Assembly: GCF_001039275.2 (NCBI RefSeq)
Contig: NZ_CP030117.1
Span: forward strand, 552,001-616,000
DNA length: 64,000 bases
Direction of reading: 5' to 3'
Source: Brevibacillus brevis
Lineage (GTDB): Bacteria; Bacillota; Bacilli; Brevibacillales; Brevibacillaceae
The notes beneath the pieces are model-generated. The model ran no database searches and was not told the DNA's origin. It was given only the letters and a program-made list of their open reading frames with translations. Position 1 is the first letter of the stretch; each line of letters opens with the position of its first letter. The translations under genes were made by a program, and so were the position numbers. Below, piece by piece: positions 52,939 through 61,649 of this stretch.

Positions 52939-53669
52939 AAGGAATACAGAGCACGGGCATCCAGCTCGGCAACAAGCGATTGCGGCATGAGTTGAAGTAT
53001 TATCTTCGGCTGAGTCATTACGAGCCGCTACGGCAGAAATTGCGTCTGATCGCGACTCCTGACCCTCATTCTGTAAGTGAGGAAGGGTATCATATTCGGA
53101 GCCTGTATTTTGATGACTATCACGACACGGCTCTCTATGAAAAAAACTACGGGGTTTTTCAAAGAAAAAAGTATCGCATCCGCATTTACAACAAAAGTGA
53201 TGCGGTCATCAAGATGGAGCGAAAGAGCAAGTTCGGCGGATACATTTGCAAAGAGTCAGCGTCGATTACGCGAGATGAGTATGAACGGATTTTGGCAGGC
53301 GAGGTTGAGTTTTTACGCGAGACGGAAAGTGCTGTGCTGCGAGATTTTTATTTGTCGTGCAAGAATCATCTGTTTCGGCCTCGTGTCATCACGGATTATG
53401 TTCGAGAGGCGTATTTGGTGAGAGAAGGGAATGTCCGAATTACGTTTGATAAGTACTTGAAGGCAAACGTCAATTCGCTTGATATTTTTGACGAACACAT
53501 CATGATGGTCAGAGCGATTCATCAGCCCATGATGATCATGGAAGTGAAGTACGATCAATTCCTGCCATTCAATATTAGACATTTGCTACAAAACCTGAGT
53601 AATCAGCGGTCGGCTATCTCCAAATATGTCATTTGCAGAGAGGAAACGAAAAAGTACTATAATCTTTAG
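52935..53669 (+). CDS. VTC-domain protein (polyphosphate polymerase-like)
   Basis: A 244-residue protein of the VTC/TTM fold. Tunnel residues are visible as alternating charges: RHELKYYL at the start, IRSLYFDD, KYRIRIYN, IKMERKSKFGGYICKE, and VMEVKYDQFLP near the end (written EVKYDQFLP in MIMEVKYDQFLP). The VTC4 enzyme in yeast makes polyphosphate from ATP; bacterial versions next to CotH and DUF4956 genes are uncharacterised. Overlaps its upstream neighbour, so made together with the pel products. Confidence 0.87.
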   Translation: MKGIQSTGIQLGNKRLRHELKYYLRLSHYEPLRQKLRLIATPDPHSVSEEGYHIRSLYFDDYHDTALYEKNYGVFQRKKYRIRIYNKSDAVIKMERKSKFGGYICKESASITRDEYERILAGEVEFLRETESAVLRDFYLSCKNHLFRPRVITDYVREAYLVREGNVRITFDKYLKANVNSLDIFDEHIMMVRAIHQPMMIMEVKYDQFLPFNIRHLLQNLSNQRSAISKYVICREETKKYYNL

Positions 53670-53691
53670 TGTGAGGAGAAGTCGAGAAACT

Positions 53692-54378
53692 ATGGACACG
53701 ACCAATACGATTAATTTTCAAGATATTATCAAAAAAAGCGTCTTAAAAATGGACCAGTTCGCCAGCATCTCGATCATCGATACCATCATAGGTCTTGTGC
53801 TGTCGGGATTGCTTGGTTTGTTCATCTACTATATTTACAAGAAAACGTTTCGTGGCGTTGTCTATACGCACACCTTTAACATCACGCTGGTGGCCATGGC
53901 CATGCTTACTTGCCTGATTATCATGACGATTAGCACGAATATCGTACTTTCTCTTGGGATGGTCGGCGCCTTGAGCATTGTGCGGTTCCGTACCGCCATC
54001 AAAGACCCGTTGGATATTGTCTTCATGTTTTGGTCGATCTCGGTAGGTATTGCGACCGGGGCAGGTGTGTACCCGGTTTCCGTCCTAGGATCATTGGTGG
54101 TGGCGGCTGTCATTGTCGTATTATCCAAGCGGCAAATGAGAGATGTTGCTTATCTGCTCATTATTACCTATCAGGATCAAGCCAATGACGGGGTCAAATA
54201 CCAGTTGAACAAGCTAAAATACACCCTGAAATCAAAGACAGTCAACAAAGAGATGGTGGAATTGATTGTAGAAGTAAAAATCAAAGGAGATAATACGGCA
54301 TTTGTTCAAGATATTTCAGAGGTAGAAGGTGTGAAAAACGTATCATTGGTTAGCTACGATGGCGATTATGCACCATAG
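53692..54378 (+). CDS. DUF4956 membrane protein
   Basis: A 228-residue protein with four predicted membrane helices (between about residues 28 and 150), the conserved GMVGALSIVRFRTAIKDPLDIVFMFWSISVGIATGAG, and a soluble ACT-like C-terminal domain. Family function is unknown, but it co-occurs with VTC-domain and CotH genes, possibly as the channel for a polymer made by the VTC protein. ATG 53692 has AGGAG 13 bases upstream, somewhat far. Last gene of the operon. Confidence 0.87.
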   Translation: MDTTNTINFQDIIKKSVLKMDQFASISIIDTIIGLVLSGLLGLFIYYIYKKTFRGVVYTHTFNITLVAMAMLTCLIIMTISTNIVLSLGMVGALSIVRFRTAIKDPLDIVFMFWSISVGIATGAGVYPVSVLGSLVVAAVIVVLSKRQMRDVAYLLIITYQDQANDGVKYQLNKLKYTLKSKTVNKEMVELIVEVKIKGDNTAFVQDISEVEGVKNVSLVSYDGDYAP

Positions 54379-54388
54379 CTGATTCTAC

Positions 54389-54441
54389 AAAAAAATCCCT
54401 TTCTGACGACTCCTTTACAGGCTGTCAGGAAGGGATTTTTT
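54389..54441. terminator. Bidirectional terminator between pel operon and DUF4832 gene
   Basis: AAATCCCTTTCTGAC pairs with GTCAGGAAGGGATTT; an A-run precedes and a T-run follows the stem, so it works on both strands between the convergent genes. Confidence 0.9.
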
Positions 54442-54450
54442 CTTTGATGA

Positions 54451-55845
54451 TCAGTCTCGTACTTGAACCTTGCCGAGTGTGTATCTTCCGTCCGCTCTTT
54501 TTCCTTCCATGGCAAATTGAATACCCGGTTCTTCCGTATCGGGATCGAGGATCGCTACACAGAGTGTATATGTTCCTTCTGGAAGATCATCGGGGATTTC
54601 CAAGCTTTGCTTGACGGTTTTCTTGCCAGGAAGCCATTTGCGGATGTCTTCGTCCGTTTTGGTCTTGGCTACGATCTCCCCATCTTCATCCGCGAGTGAC
54701 AGCTCGAGAATCCACGGGAAATAAAAAGGAGCGACACCGCGGTTTTGCCAATCCATGGTCACAGCGAGGCTTTCTCCGGGCTCGACTGCTTTGGCATGTG
54801 TCTCTTTGGTGATGGAGAAGCGGTAGCCAATCGTGTTTAAAAAGCGGTCCAAATATTGTTGTTGTTCGCCATCTTTTTCGAACCGTGCAGGGGTATTGGG
54901 GCCAAGCCAGCTAATATGCGAAGCTTTGGCTTGTGAGATCACCTGGTTAATGGAAGAGCGAGTAAAATAGCTGTTTAACGAATCGGATGGAGAGAACTCC
55001 CCACCGCTCGGTGCATATTTCCAAAAGTCAGGCATGGCAGGCATTTTCTCTTTGGTCAGCCAGGATACATAGCCCTTCTGTATCCAGGACAGGTAGCTGT
55101 CTGTATCATCTTTGTTGCCGAACATGTCGTTAAACAGCCCCAGTTTGTACTCCTTGGCGACTGGATGTGGTCTTCGCATCAGTAGTATGGAATCAGGGAA
55201 GTTATCCAGATACGGTTCGACGTACTGATCCGTGATTTCTGTCGCAGGGAAAGGAATAGACGTATCGGTGTGCCATTCTCCCCAGTGACCGAGGCTTCCT
55301 AGCTGTATGAAAGCAATGCGGGGATCGTCCTTGTAACGCTCTCCCAGAGCGTCAATCAACTGTTTGTGGTATTGGATGACCAATGGATTGCTGTAGTTGG
55401 GACTATAGCCTTTGCCATAGTCGTTTCGATACCACTCGCCATCTTCAAAGTTGTCATTGTCCCCGCCGATCTCGTTGTATAGCCAATCCGGTATCTCCAT
55501 GTCCGATTTTTTATGGGGAATATCCATAACGATACGGAGGATGAACTTGACATCCTTTTCTGTCCATTCTTCAAACCGGATCGCATCTTCGACCTCATCA
55601 AATGCATAATCCCCTTTGGTGGGCTCGAGCATCCTCCAGGTAAGATTGGCATAGACGAGGGTGTGTTCTTGCTCATTATTACTTGTCCGTGAGTCGGGAG
55701 CCAGTCCCATATACGGGTTTTGGAGCACGTCTTGAGTTTGTTTTGGTGAATAGGTTGCCGTTCCATAACTGGAGGCGGCGGCAGAGGAAGGTAGAATGCA
55801 AAAAGCAGCGAGAAGTACGCTGTATAGACCACTTCTGATCTTCAT
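54451..55845 (-). CDS. Secreted DUF4832-domain protein, glycosidase-like
   Basis: A 464-residue exported protein with a signal peptide ending near SAAAS. The N-terminal part looks like a TIM-barrel glycoside hydrolase (NPYMGLAPDS, YANLTWRMLEPTKGDY, RIAFIQLGSLGHWGEWHTD), followed by DUF4832 and a beta-sandwich tail. The GHWGEWH region may hold catalytic acids. It could trim the matrix polysaccharide made by the convergent pel operon; that is inference from position. ATG at 55845 follows a GGGGGG site. It lies 33 bp after the regulator gene on the same strand and is probably cotranscribed with it. Confidence 0.8.
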   Translation of the reverse strand: MKIRSGLYSVLLAAFCILPSSAAASSYGTATYSPKQTQDVLQNPYMGLAPDSRTSNNEQEHTLVYANLTWRMLEPTKGDYAFDEVEDAIRFEEWTEKDVKFILRIVMDIPHKKSDMEIPDWLYNEIGGDNDNFEDGEWYRNDYGKGYSPNYSNPLVIQYHKQLIDALGERYKDDPRIAFIQLGSLGHWGEWHTDTSIPFPATEITDQYVEPYLDNFPDSILLMRRPHPVAKEYKLGLFNDMFGNKDDTDSYLSWIQKGYVSWLTKEKMPAMPDFWKYAPSGGEFSPSDSLNSYFTRSSINQVISQAKASHISWLGPNTPARFEKDGEQQQYLDRFLNTIGYRFSITKETHAKAVEPGESLAVTMDWQNRGVAPFYFPWILELSLADEDGEIVAKTKTDEDIRKWLPGKKTVKQSLEIPDDLPEGTYTLCVAILDPDTEEPGIQFAMEGKRADGRYTLGKVQVRD

Positions 55846-55878
55846 GAGTGCCCCCCTAAATCTAGTGAGAGAGTATTA

Positions 55879-57030
55879 TTACTTTTGTTCAGTCTCCTGT
55901 TTCCATATGTGATACCACTTGGTAATATGTTCGTTTGCAGCAGAGCCGAGTTCAGTCTCCCACCGAGAGGTCAAGAGTTGATACTGTTCTTCTACTGCCG
56001 CATGATCGTCCAAAGAAGCGTACAACTGCATCAAGATCATGTAGCTGTCCTCTTCAAGCGGGTGCAAATGCTGAATGCGTTGGTTGACGTTGATCGCCTC
56101 TCGTACTCTGCCGTGTCCCAAATAGAAGCTGCTCATTGTTTTGGCGAGCTGTAGCCACATTCTGCGGAGTCTTTCCCGCTCGTACTCTGCCCACAAATAG
56201 TCGTAGTCTCCGAAATAATCGCCTGTATACGTCGCTAGCATTTGCTCATACTCCTGCATATTGGCAAGAGAGAGGGGGAGTAATTGTTTGAGACGATTCT
56301 CCCATTCCTCCACATCGATCGTAGCTGAATCAATCGTCAGCTTATAGCCGCCTTCTAAATTGCCTTTGTTGATCGATATCGTTTGGAGACCATAGCGTTT
56401 CAAGGTTTGCCGGATGAGGTAAATCGTCGTATATAGCTGGGTCACGCCTTTGCTTCCATCATAGTCCGGCCACAAAAGCTCGATAATCGAATCCTTGTCA
56501 ATCATCTTGTTGCGATGATGCAACAAATACGCAAACAGCTCGCGGGCTTTATTCGTGCGCCACTTGATCTCCTGCGGCTCCTGATTTGACTGGTGAAACA
56601 AAATACTGTTGAAGCATTGGATGGAAACGACTGATTCTTCTTTAACAGGCTCGGCTTCCTGCGCGGACTTGATTCTCTCACGCAGACGGTCCATTGTCTT
56701 TTGCAAGCGTTGAAGCTGTACGGGCTTCATGATGTAATCCAGTGCGCACAGCTCAAAAGCATCAACGGCGTACTTATCGTACCCTGTGACAAATACGATC
56801 TCCGGGGAGTTATCGATTCCTTGCAGACGTTCTCCGATCTCCAGTCCACTGATGCGTGGCATATTAATATCCAAAAATACGACATCTGGTTGAAGGGATA
56901 TTGCTTGGTCGATCGCTTCGAGAGGATTGGTGTAGGCTCCGACTACCTTAACGCCGCCAACATCTTTTTCTAGCAATCGTTGCAGATGCATCAAGGGTAG
57001 TTGCTCGTCGTCTACCAATAAGGCTCTCAT
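55879..57030 (-). CDS. Response regulator with receiver and BTAD/SARP-type output
   Basis: A 383-residue protein: receiver domain at 1-120 (DDEQ near the start, phospho-Asp in VVFLDINMP, Lys in IMKPVQ), a winged-helix domain (KARELFAYLLHHRNKMIDKDSIIELLWP) and a bacterial transcriptional activator (BTAD) helical-repeat domain at the C-terminus. It binds DNA through the winged helix and presumably activates the DUF4832 gene downstream, perhaps also the pel operon. The ATG at 57030 follows AAGGAGA by about nine bases; a longer reading to 57081 has no site. No kinase gene adjacent. Confidence 0.88.
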   Translation of the reverse strand: MRALLVDDEQLPLMHLQRLLEKDVGGVKVVGAYTNPLEAIDQAISLQPDVVFLDINMPRISGLEIGERLQGIDNSPEIVFVTGYDKYAVDAFELCALDYIMKPVQLQRLQKTMDRLRERIKSAQEAEPVKEESVVSIQCFNSILFHQSNQEPQEIKWRTNKARELFAYLLHHRNKMIDKDSIIELLWPDYDGSKGVTQLYTTIYLIRQTLKRYGLQTISINKGNLEGGYKLTIDSATIDVEEWENRLKQLLPLSLANMQEYEQMLATYTGDYFGDYDYLWAEYERERLRRMWLQLAKTMSSFYLGHGRVREAINVNQRIQHLHPLEEDSYMILMQLYASLDDHAAVEEQYQLLTSRWETELGSAANEHITKWYHIWKQETEQK

Positions 57031-57160
57031 CCACTGTCTCTCCTTCAAAAAACGATAAAATGCAACAGAGTGTCTTACCACTCTGATTTGTCCATACTCT
57101 CTACTCTATCATCAAAAGAGAGGTTATCCAAACCTTTACAGTGAAAGGAAATGTGAATTT

Positions 57161-57475
57161 TTAGCAAGCGATGGAGGTCAGAACACGCTCAAGCTCGTCA
57201 AATGATACAAACCGGGCTTGCCGAAATACTTCTTTTCCGTCCATAAACAGCAGGATAGCTGGAGCAGTAAATACGAGATACTCTCCGGAAAGATTGGGTA
57301 TTTTCTCCATAGATACCACCATACTTTTCACTTGTGGATATTGTTTCAGAAGTTCTACCGTTCTAGCGTAGGTGACATCGCAAACACCACAGTTTGCCGT
57401 TTTTATAAACAACAGACTCGTCGGATGACGTTCAATCTCTGCAAGTAGTTCAGTCAGTTCGAGATACTCCTGCAT
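57161..57475 (-). CDS. Thioredoxin-like protein
   Basis: A 104-residue thioredoxin-fold protein without signal peptide. The redox motif is CGVC in KTANCGVCDV, and the cis-Pro region FTAPAILLFMDGKEV is intact. Likely a cytosolic disulfide reductase or bacillithiol-linked protein. ATG 57475 is chosen because AAGGTGGG lies 11 bases upstream; longer readings up to 57688 enter the divergent promoter region. Confidence 0.8.
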   Translation of the reverse strand: MQEYLELTELLAEIERHPTSLLFIKTANCGVCDVTYARTVELLKQYPQVKSMVVSMEKIPNLSGEYLVFTAPAILLFMDGKEVFRQARFVSFDELERVLTSIAC

Positions 57476-57574
57476 GGTTCGGTATACCCACCTTTCGTCG
57501 CCGTACATTTCTACTAGAATAGCATAAAAAAAAGTTTGCCTCATGAAACGACAACGGAGGTAATCTCCAAGGGA

Positions 57575-57590
57575 ATGAAAGCGCTTTTCC
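57575..57590 (+). promoter_or_regulatory. Candidate cre site (CcpA) upstream of the Tad locus
   Basis: ATGAAAGCGCTTTTCC contains the cre core TGAAAGCGCTTT with 12 of 14 consensus matches. It lies in the 213-bp gap between the divergent thioredoxin-like and prepilin peptidase genes, about 100 bp before the latter. Confidence 0.5.
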
Positions 57591-57688
57591 AAAAAAACAT
57601 TAAAAAAGTTGGATATTTTTGCAACAATTTTCCCTGATGCACAGTCTGTAATGGTGAAATTTTCCTCAAAAAGCAGGAAGGAGGACAT

Positions 57689-58144
57689 ATGGTGTTATCT
57701 TGGTATGTCATCATTCCCATTCTTTTCGTAATGGCAGTCGCTATGTATACCGACCTACGCCGCCGTCTCATTTACGACTGGCTGACGCTTCCGGGAATTG
57801 TATATTTTCTCGTTCTGCATGCATACCTTCATCCAGAGAAATGGCTGACTTATGCGATGGGAGTTATTGTGCTGGGGGGAATTTCATTACTTATGGCGGT
57901 GATCAGCAACGGTCAGATGGGCGGAGGAGATATTAAGCTGCTCGCTTTGGTCGGCGCGGCGGTTGGATGGCAAGCGGGGTTGGTCGTGCTCGTGCTTACG
58001 TATCTGCTTGCGGGAGTCAGTGTGCTTCCCATGTGGGCCATCGCCAAAATGACAGGCAGGATGAAGCTCGGACGAGAGATCCCGTTGGCTCCATTTGTCG
58101 CCGGTGGGACCAGTATCATGTTGGTCATGATCATGTATTCCTAG
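57689..58144 (+). CDS. Prepilin peptidase, TadV/CpaA type
   Basis: A 151-residue membrane aspartic protease (A24 family) with four or five helices. The first catalytic Asp is in AMYTDLRRRLIYDWLTLPG and the second in GGGDIKLLALVGA. It cleaves the leader of Flp-type pilins. It lacks the N-methylation domain of larger prepilin peptidases, as expected in Tad loci. AGGAAGGAGG precedes ATG 57689. First gene of the locus. Confidence 0.92.
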   Translation: MVLSWYVIIPILFVMAVAMYTDLRRRLIYDWLTLPGIVYFLVLHAYLHPEKWLTYAMGVIVLGGISLLMAVISNGQMGGGDIKLLALVGAAVGWQAGLVVLVLTYLLAGVSVLPMWAIAKMTGRMKLGREIPLAPFVAGGTSIMLVMIMYS

Positions 58145-58240
58145 TGCCTTTCTCATGGGTTGGTGGGTTCAGAATCTTGGCAATAAAACGACAAAGTATG
58201 AACATGAATGGATTTTTCGGAAAAGAGAGGGAATCTTCTG

Positions 58241-59071
58241 ATGTTGGAATCAAAACGTAGGGCAATTATTTTTCTTGTATTATCGTTCCTACTTGCTGCA
58301 CTTGCGGGCTTTCTGTTTCTGCAAAAAATCAAGGATTTGAATGCGCAACTGGGTGAAATGGTGGAAATATACGAAGCAAATGCAGATATTCCATCTCGGG
58401 CACTGATTCAACCCGACCAATTGACGGTAAGGGAAATCCCCAAAAAGTACGCGGATGATTCGTACGTTATCGATAAAGCCAGTTTGAAAAATCAAGTTAC
58501 GATCGTTCCCTTGTCAAAGGGAGACGTCATCACCAAAAACATCATGAAGCCAGCCAATGTTGTGCGGGACCAGAACAACAGGCTCGTAACGGTGTTTTCA
58601 TCGAGCAATGTCGTCTTTGACCAGGAGCTGGAGGCGTTAGATCGGGTGGACATCATCATCTCGCATGAGGTGAACGGGAAGCCGGTGACGGAAGTGTTCA
58701 TGAAAGACGTGCCAGTCGCGATGGTGGCCAAATCGGAGAACAGCTTCAAGGGGGTAGCTCTTGAGCTGCCGTTTGAGGAAGCGCCGAAATTCATTCACCA
58801 GCAGCATTATGCCCAGATGGTTCGCATTTTAAAAGCGAATGTGGGCAAAGGAGACTTGGGTATTCCCGATCCGTTTGTGGAGCCCAAGCCGGAACAAACA
58901 AAACCGCCTGGCAAACCTGCTGAAGCGAAGCCTGCGACACCGCCTGTCACACCACCAGCAGCAGGGCAGCCGGCAGTACAGACACCACCGACGGTTCCGG
59001 CCCAGCCTCCAACGAAACCAACTTCGGTACCACCGCAGCCAACTAATCAACCACCGAAAACCGGAGGGTAA
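58241..59071 (+). CDS. cpaB: CpaB/RcpC-like pilus assembly protein (SAF domain)
   Basis: A 276-residue protein with an N-terminal membrane helix (RRAIIFLVLSFLLAALAGFLFLQ), a SAF domain (IPSRALIQPDQLTVREIPKKYADDSYVI, then KGDVITKNI) and a Pro-rich tail of about 55 residues that could cross or bind the cell wall. CpaB proteins stabilise the Tad apparatus outside the membrane. ATG 58241 has GAGAGG ten bases upstream; the reading from 58208 lacks a site. Confidence 0.85.
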   Translation: MLESKRRAIIFLVLSFLLAALAGFLFLQKIKDLNAQLGEMVEIYEANADIPSRALIQPDQLTVREIPKKYADDSYVIDKASLKNQVTIVPLSKGDVITKNIMKPANVVRDQNNRLVTVFSSSNVVFDQELEALDRVDIIISHEVNGKPVTEVFMKDVPVAMVAKSENSFKGVALELPFEEAPKFIHQQHYAQMVRILKANVGKGDLGIPDPFVEPKPEQTKPPGKPAEAKPATPPVTPPAAGQPAVQTPPTVPAQPPTKPTSVPPQPTNQPPKTGG

Positions 59072-59074
59072 GTC

Positions 59075-60232
59075 ATGAACAAAGATATGAAGATTCTCGT
59101 CGTTGCGGATTACGACTCTGTAAAAGACATGCTGAGGGACATTTTGACCCCGTATGAGCAAGTGCGCTACACGACTTCCATCGAAGTGAAAAAAGAAATT
59201 GACCGGATTGGACCCGATGTCGTTTTGCTTGTGCAGCCAGAAGACGGAGCGGGAGTAGAGTTGGTGCAGTACATACAAGGCGAGCTCCCGGAGGGCATCC
59301 TCATTTATCTCACGGAAAAACAGGACTTTGTCCTGCTGCGAGATGTCGTTCGCGCGGGTGCGGTGGAATACATCGTGATGCCTGATGAGCTCAACCTGTT
59401 ATCCGATCGTCTCGACAAAATATCAGATTTATCCCAGATCAAACAGAGAAAAAAGGGCACAGATGCATCCGGCAAAGCTTTCGTTCGAGGGCGGGGAAAG
59501 GTGTACTCCTTTTACAGCGGAAAAGGGGGAAGCGGACGAACCCAACTAGCAACGGGCTTTGCACAAGCGTTGAAGCTGGAATCTACGGCCAGTGTGCTGC
59601 TCATCGATCTCAATCTTCAATACGGTGGAATCGAAACCTTCTTGTCCTTTGACAACAACCGTACATTGGGCGATCTCATGCCGGTTATGGACGAAATCAA
59701 CGAATTTCATATTCGCAACGTAGCTCAGAGGGAGAACCATTCCAAGCTGGAGGTGCTCGTCAGCCCGCGTGATGCCGAGACGGCGGAGAATATGTCCGAG
59801 GCATTTGTCACCAGGTTGATCCGCGCTAGCCGCCGCAGCTATGACTTTGTCATTATCGACCTGCCAACACACATGAACGAGCTTACCTTTGCCGCTTTGT
59901 CAGAGTCGGACATGATTTATTACGTGATGAATCTGGACACACCGTCCGTTCAAATTTACCGACTCGTGGAAGACTTGTTCCGACGTCTGCGAATTGATAC
60001 CGCAGGCAGGCTCGAAGTGGTCGTCAATCAGGTGGGAAGGGATAACGAACTGAATGTGTCTGATTTGAAAGGATTATTCACCGCACCGATTACCGCTGAA
60101 ATCAGTAGAGATCATCAAGGAGTGCAAGCGGCTGTCAATCAAGGCCGACCGTTGCAAAAGGAAGCGAATGAGAAGAAGCTCTCTCCGGCTGCGAAAGACA
60201 TCCGAAAATGGGTACTCAAAAAACTGTCATAA
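59075..60232 (+). CDS. cpaE: TadZ/CpaE-like localisation ATPase
   Basis: A 385-residue protein with an N-terminal receiver-like domain (about 1-120) without full phosphorylation residues and a ParA/MinD-type ATPase domain. The deviant Walker A reads GKGGSGRTQ: the second lysine of KGGxGKT is Arg, as in other atypical TadZ proteins, so ATP hydrolysis may be weak or absent. VIIDLPTHMNE is the switch region. It positions the pilus machine at the membrane. GGAGGG lies shortly upstream of ATG 59075. Confidence 0.88.
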   Translation: MNKDMKILVVADYDSVKDMLRDILTPYEQVRYTTSIEVKKEIDRIGPDVVLLVQPEDGAGVELVQYIQGELPEGILIYLTEKQDFVLLRDVVRAGAVEYIVMPDELNLLSDRLDKISDLSQIKQRKKGTDASGKAFVRGRGKVYSFYSGKGGSGRTQLATGFAQALKLESTASVLLIDLNLQYGGIETFLSFDNNRTLGDLMPVMDEINEFHIRNVAQRENHSKLEVLVSPRDAETAENMSEAFVTRLIRASRRSYDFVIIDLPTHMNELTFAALSESDMIYYVMNLDTPSVQIYRLVEDLFRRLRIDTAGRLEVVVNQVGRDNELNVSDLKGLFTAPITAEISRDHQGVQAAVNQGRPLQKEANEKKLSPAAKDIRKWVLKKLS

Positions 60233-60260
60233 AGAGCAAGTTCAAAAAGGTGGGAGTTAG

Positions 60261-61649
60261 ATGGCTTTATTCCGACGAAAGCAAGAGCAGACAGCGCCAG
60301 GGGATGAGGCAAAGCAGACGACACTCGCTGCCACATTAGCAGCTCCTTCCTTCAATCCGTACATCGACGAGCTGGCTGAGCACTACAAGACCCGACTCTT
60401 GCGGGAGACCAATCTGGAGAGACTGACCAGCCTTCGTTCAGATGAGATGCGTCTCGCAATCGAACGTCTCGTCTCCCAATACATGTCGGAAGAAAAAGTA
60501 GTCATTCCGCGAAATGAAAAGGATATCCTGCTTACTCGTTTGATCAATGAATCGGTGGGGCTTGGTCCACTTGAACCGCTGCTCGCCGATCCGGAAATCA
60601 CGGAGATCTCGATTAACGGACACAACCTGGTATACATCGAGAAACGAGGAAGGCTGGAATTAACCGATTTAAAATTTCGCGACGAGGAACACTTGCGGCA
60701 TATCGTGGACCGGATTGTGGCACCGCTTGGACGACGAATCGATGAAAGCTCGCCGATGGTCGACGCCCGGCTGAAGGATGGAAGCCGCGTGAATGCCGTC
60801 ATCCCTCCGATCAGTCTCAATGGCACACTTGTTTCGATCCGTAAATTCCGCAAAGAGCCTTTCTTGATGGATGATCTGATGCAATTTGGTTCATTCAGTC
60901 AAGCGATGTCTCAGTTCATTCAAGCCGTGGTGGAAGCAAAAATGAACGTGCTGATCTCTGGCGGTACGGGTAGTGGTAAGACGACGCTGCTGAATGCGAC
61001 AGCAAAAGCTATTCCGCACTATGAACGTGTCATTACCATTGAGGATTCGGCCGAGTTGAAGCTGACTCACCCCAACTGTATCGGGATGGAGGCACGCCCG
61101 CCCAATATGGAGGGAACAGGGGAAGTCACGATCCGTCAGCTCGTGCGAAACTCCCTGCGGATGAGACCAGACCGCATCATCGTCGGGGAGGTACGGGGTG
61201 CAGAGGCATTCGACATGCTGCAGGCCATGAATACCGGGCATGAAGGATCCCTGACTACTGTCCACGCCAACTCACCACAGGATGCCTTTAACCGTTTGGA
61301 AGGGATGGTCGTTATGGCCGGGATGGATTTGCCCTCCACGATTGTCCGTGAATATATCGTCAGTGCGCTGGATATCATCGTCCAGGTCACACGCCTGTCA
61401 GACGGAACACGTAAAATCGTTTCGATTTCGGAAGTAGCGAAAACGGAAGACAAACGAGTGGAGGTCAACGAGATTTTTCGTTTCCAGCGGAAGGGGATTG
61501 GCGCGAAAGGAGAAGTCCTTGGCTACTTTACGGCAACCGGGGTAATCCCGCGGTGCTTGGAGAGGCTCCAAGTTTTTGGAATCAATCTGGATGAATCCAT
61601 ATTCAGGGCGGAAGGAGGGAAGCAACGTGACCATGCCCATTCTGTTTAG
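60261..61649 (+). CDS. cpaF: CpaF/TadA secretion ATPase
   Basis: A 462-residue type II/IV secretion ATPase that powers Flp pilus assembly. Walker [15 protein letters not shown], Asp box [11 protein letters not shown], Walker B-like [18 protein letters not shown] and the His box [13 protein letters not shown] are all in place. The ATG at 60261 follows AAAGGTGGGAG. Its end overlaps tadB by 23 bases. Confidence 0.95.
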   Translation: MALFRRKQEQTAPGDEAKQTTLAATLAAPSFNPYIDELAEHYKTRLLRETNLERLTSLRSDEMRLAIERLVSQYMSEEKVVIPRNEKDILLTRLINESVGLGPLEPLLADPEITEISINGHNLVYIEKRGRLELTDLKFRDEEHLRHIVDRIVAPLGRRIDESSPMVDARLKDGSRVNAVIPPISLNGTLVSIRKFRKEPFLMDDLMQFGSFSQAMSQFIQAVVEAKMNVLISGGTGSGKTTLLNATAKAIPHYERVITIEDSAELKLTHPNCIGMEARPPNMEGTGEVTIRQLVRNSLRMRPDRIIVGEVRGAEAFDMLQAMNTGHEGSLTTVHANSPQDAFNRLEGMVVMAGMDLPSTIVREYIVSALDIIVQVTRLSDGTRKIVSISEVAKTEDKRVEVNEIFRFQRKGIGAKGEVLGYFTATGVIPRCLERLQVFGINLDESIFRAEGGKQRDHAHSV

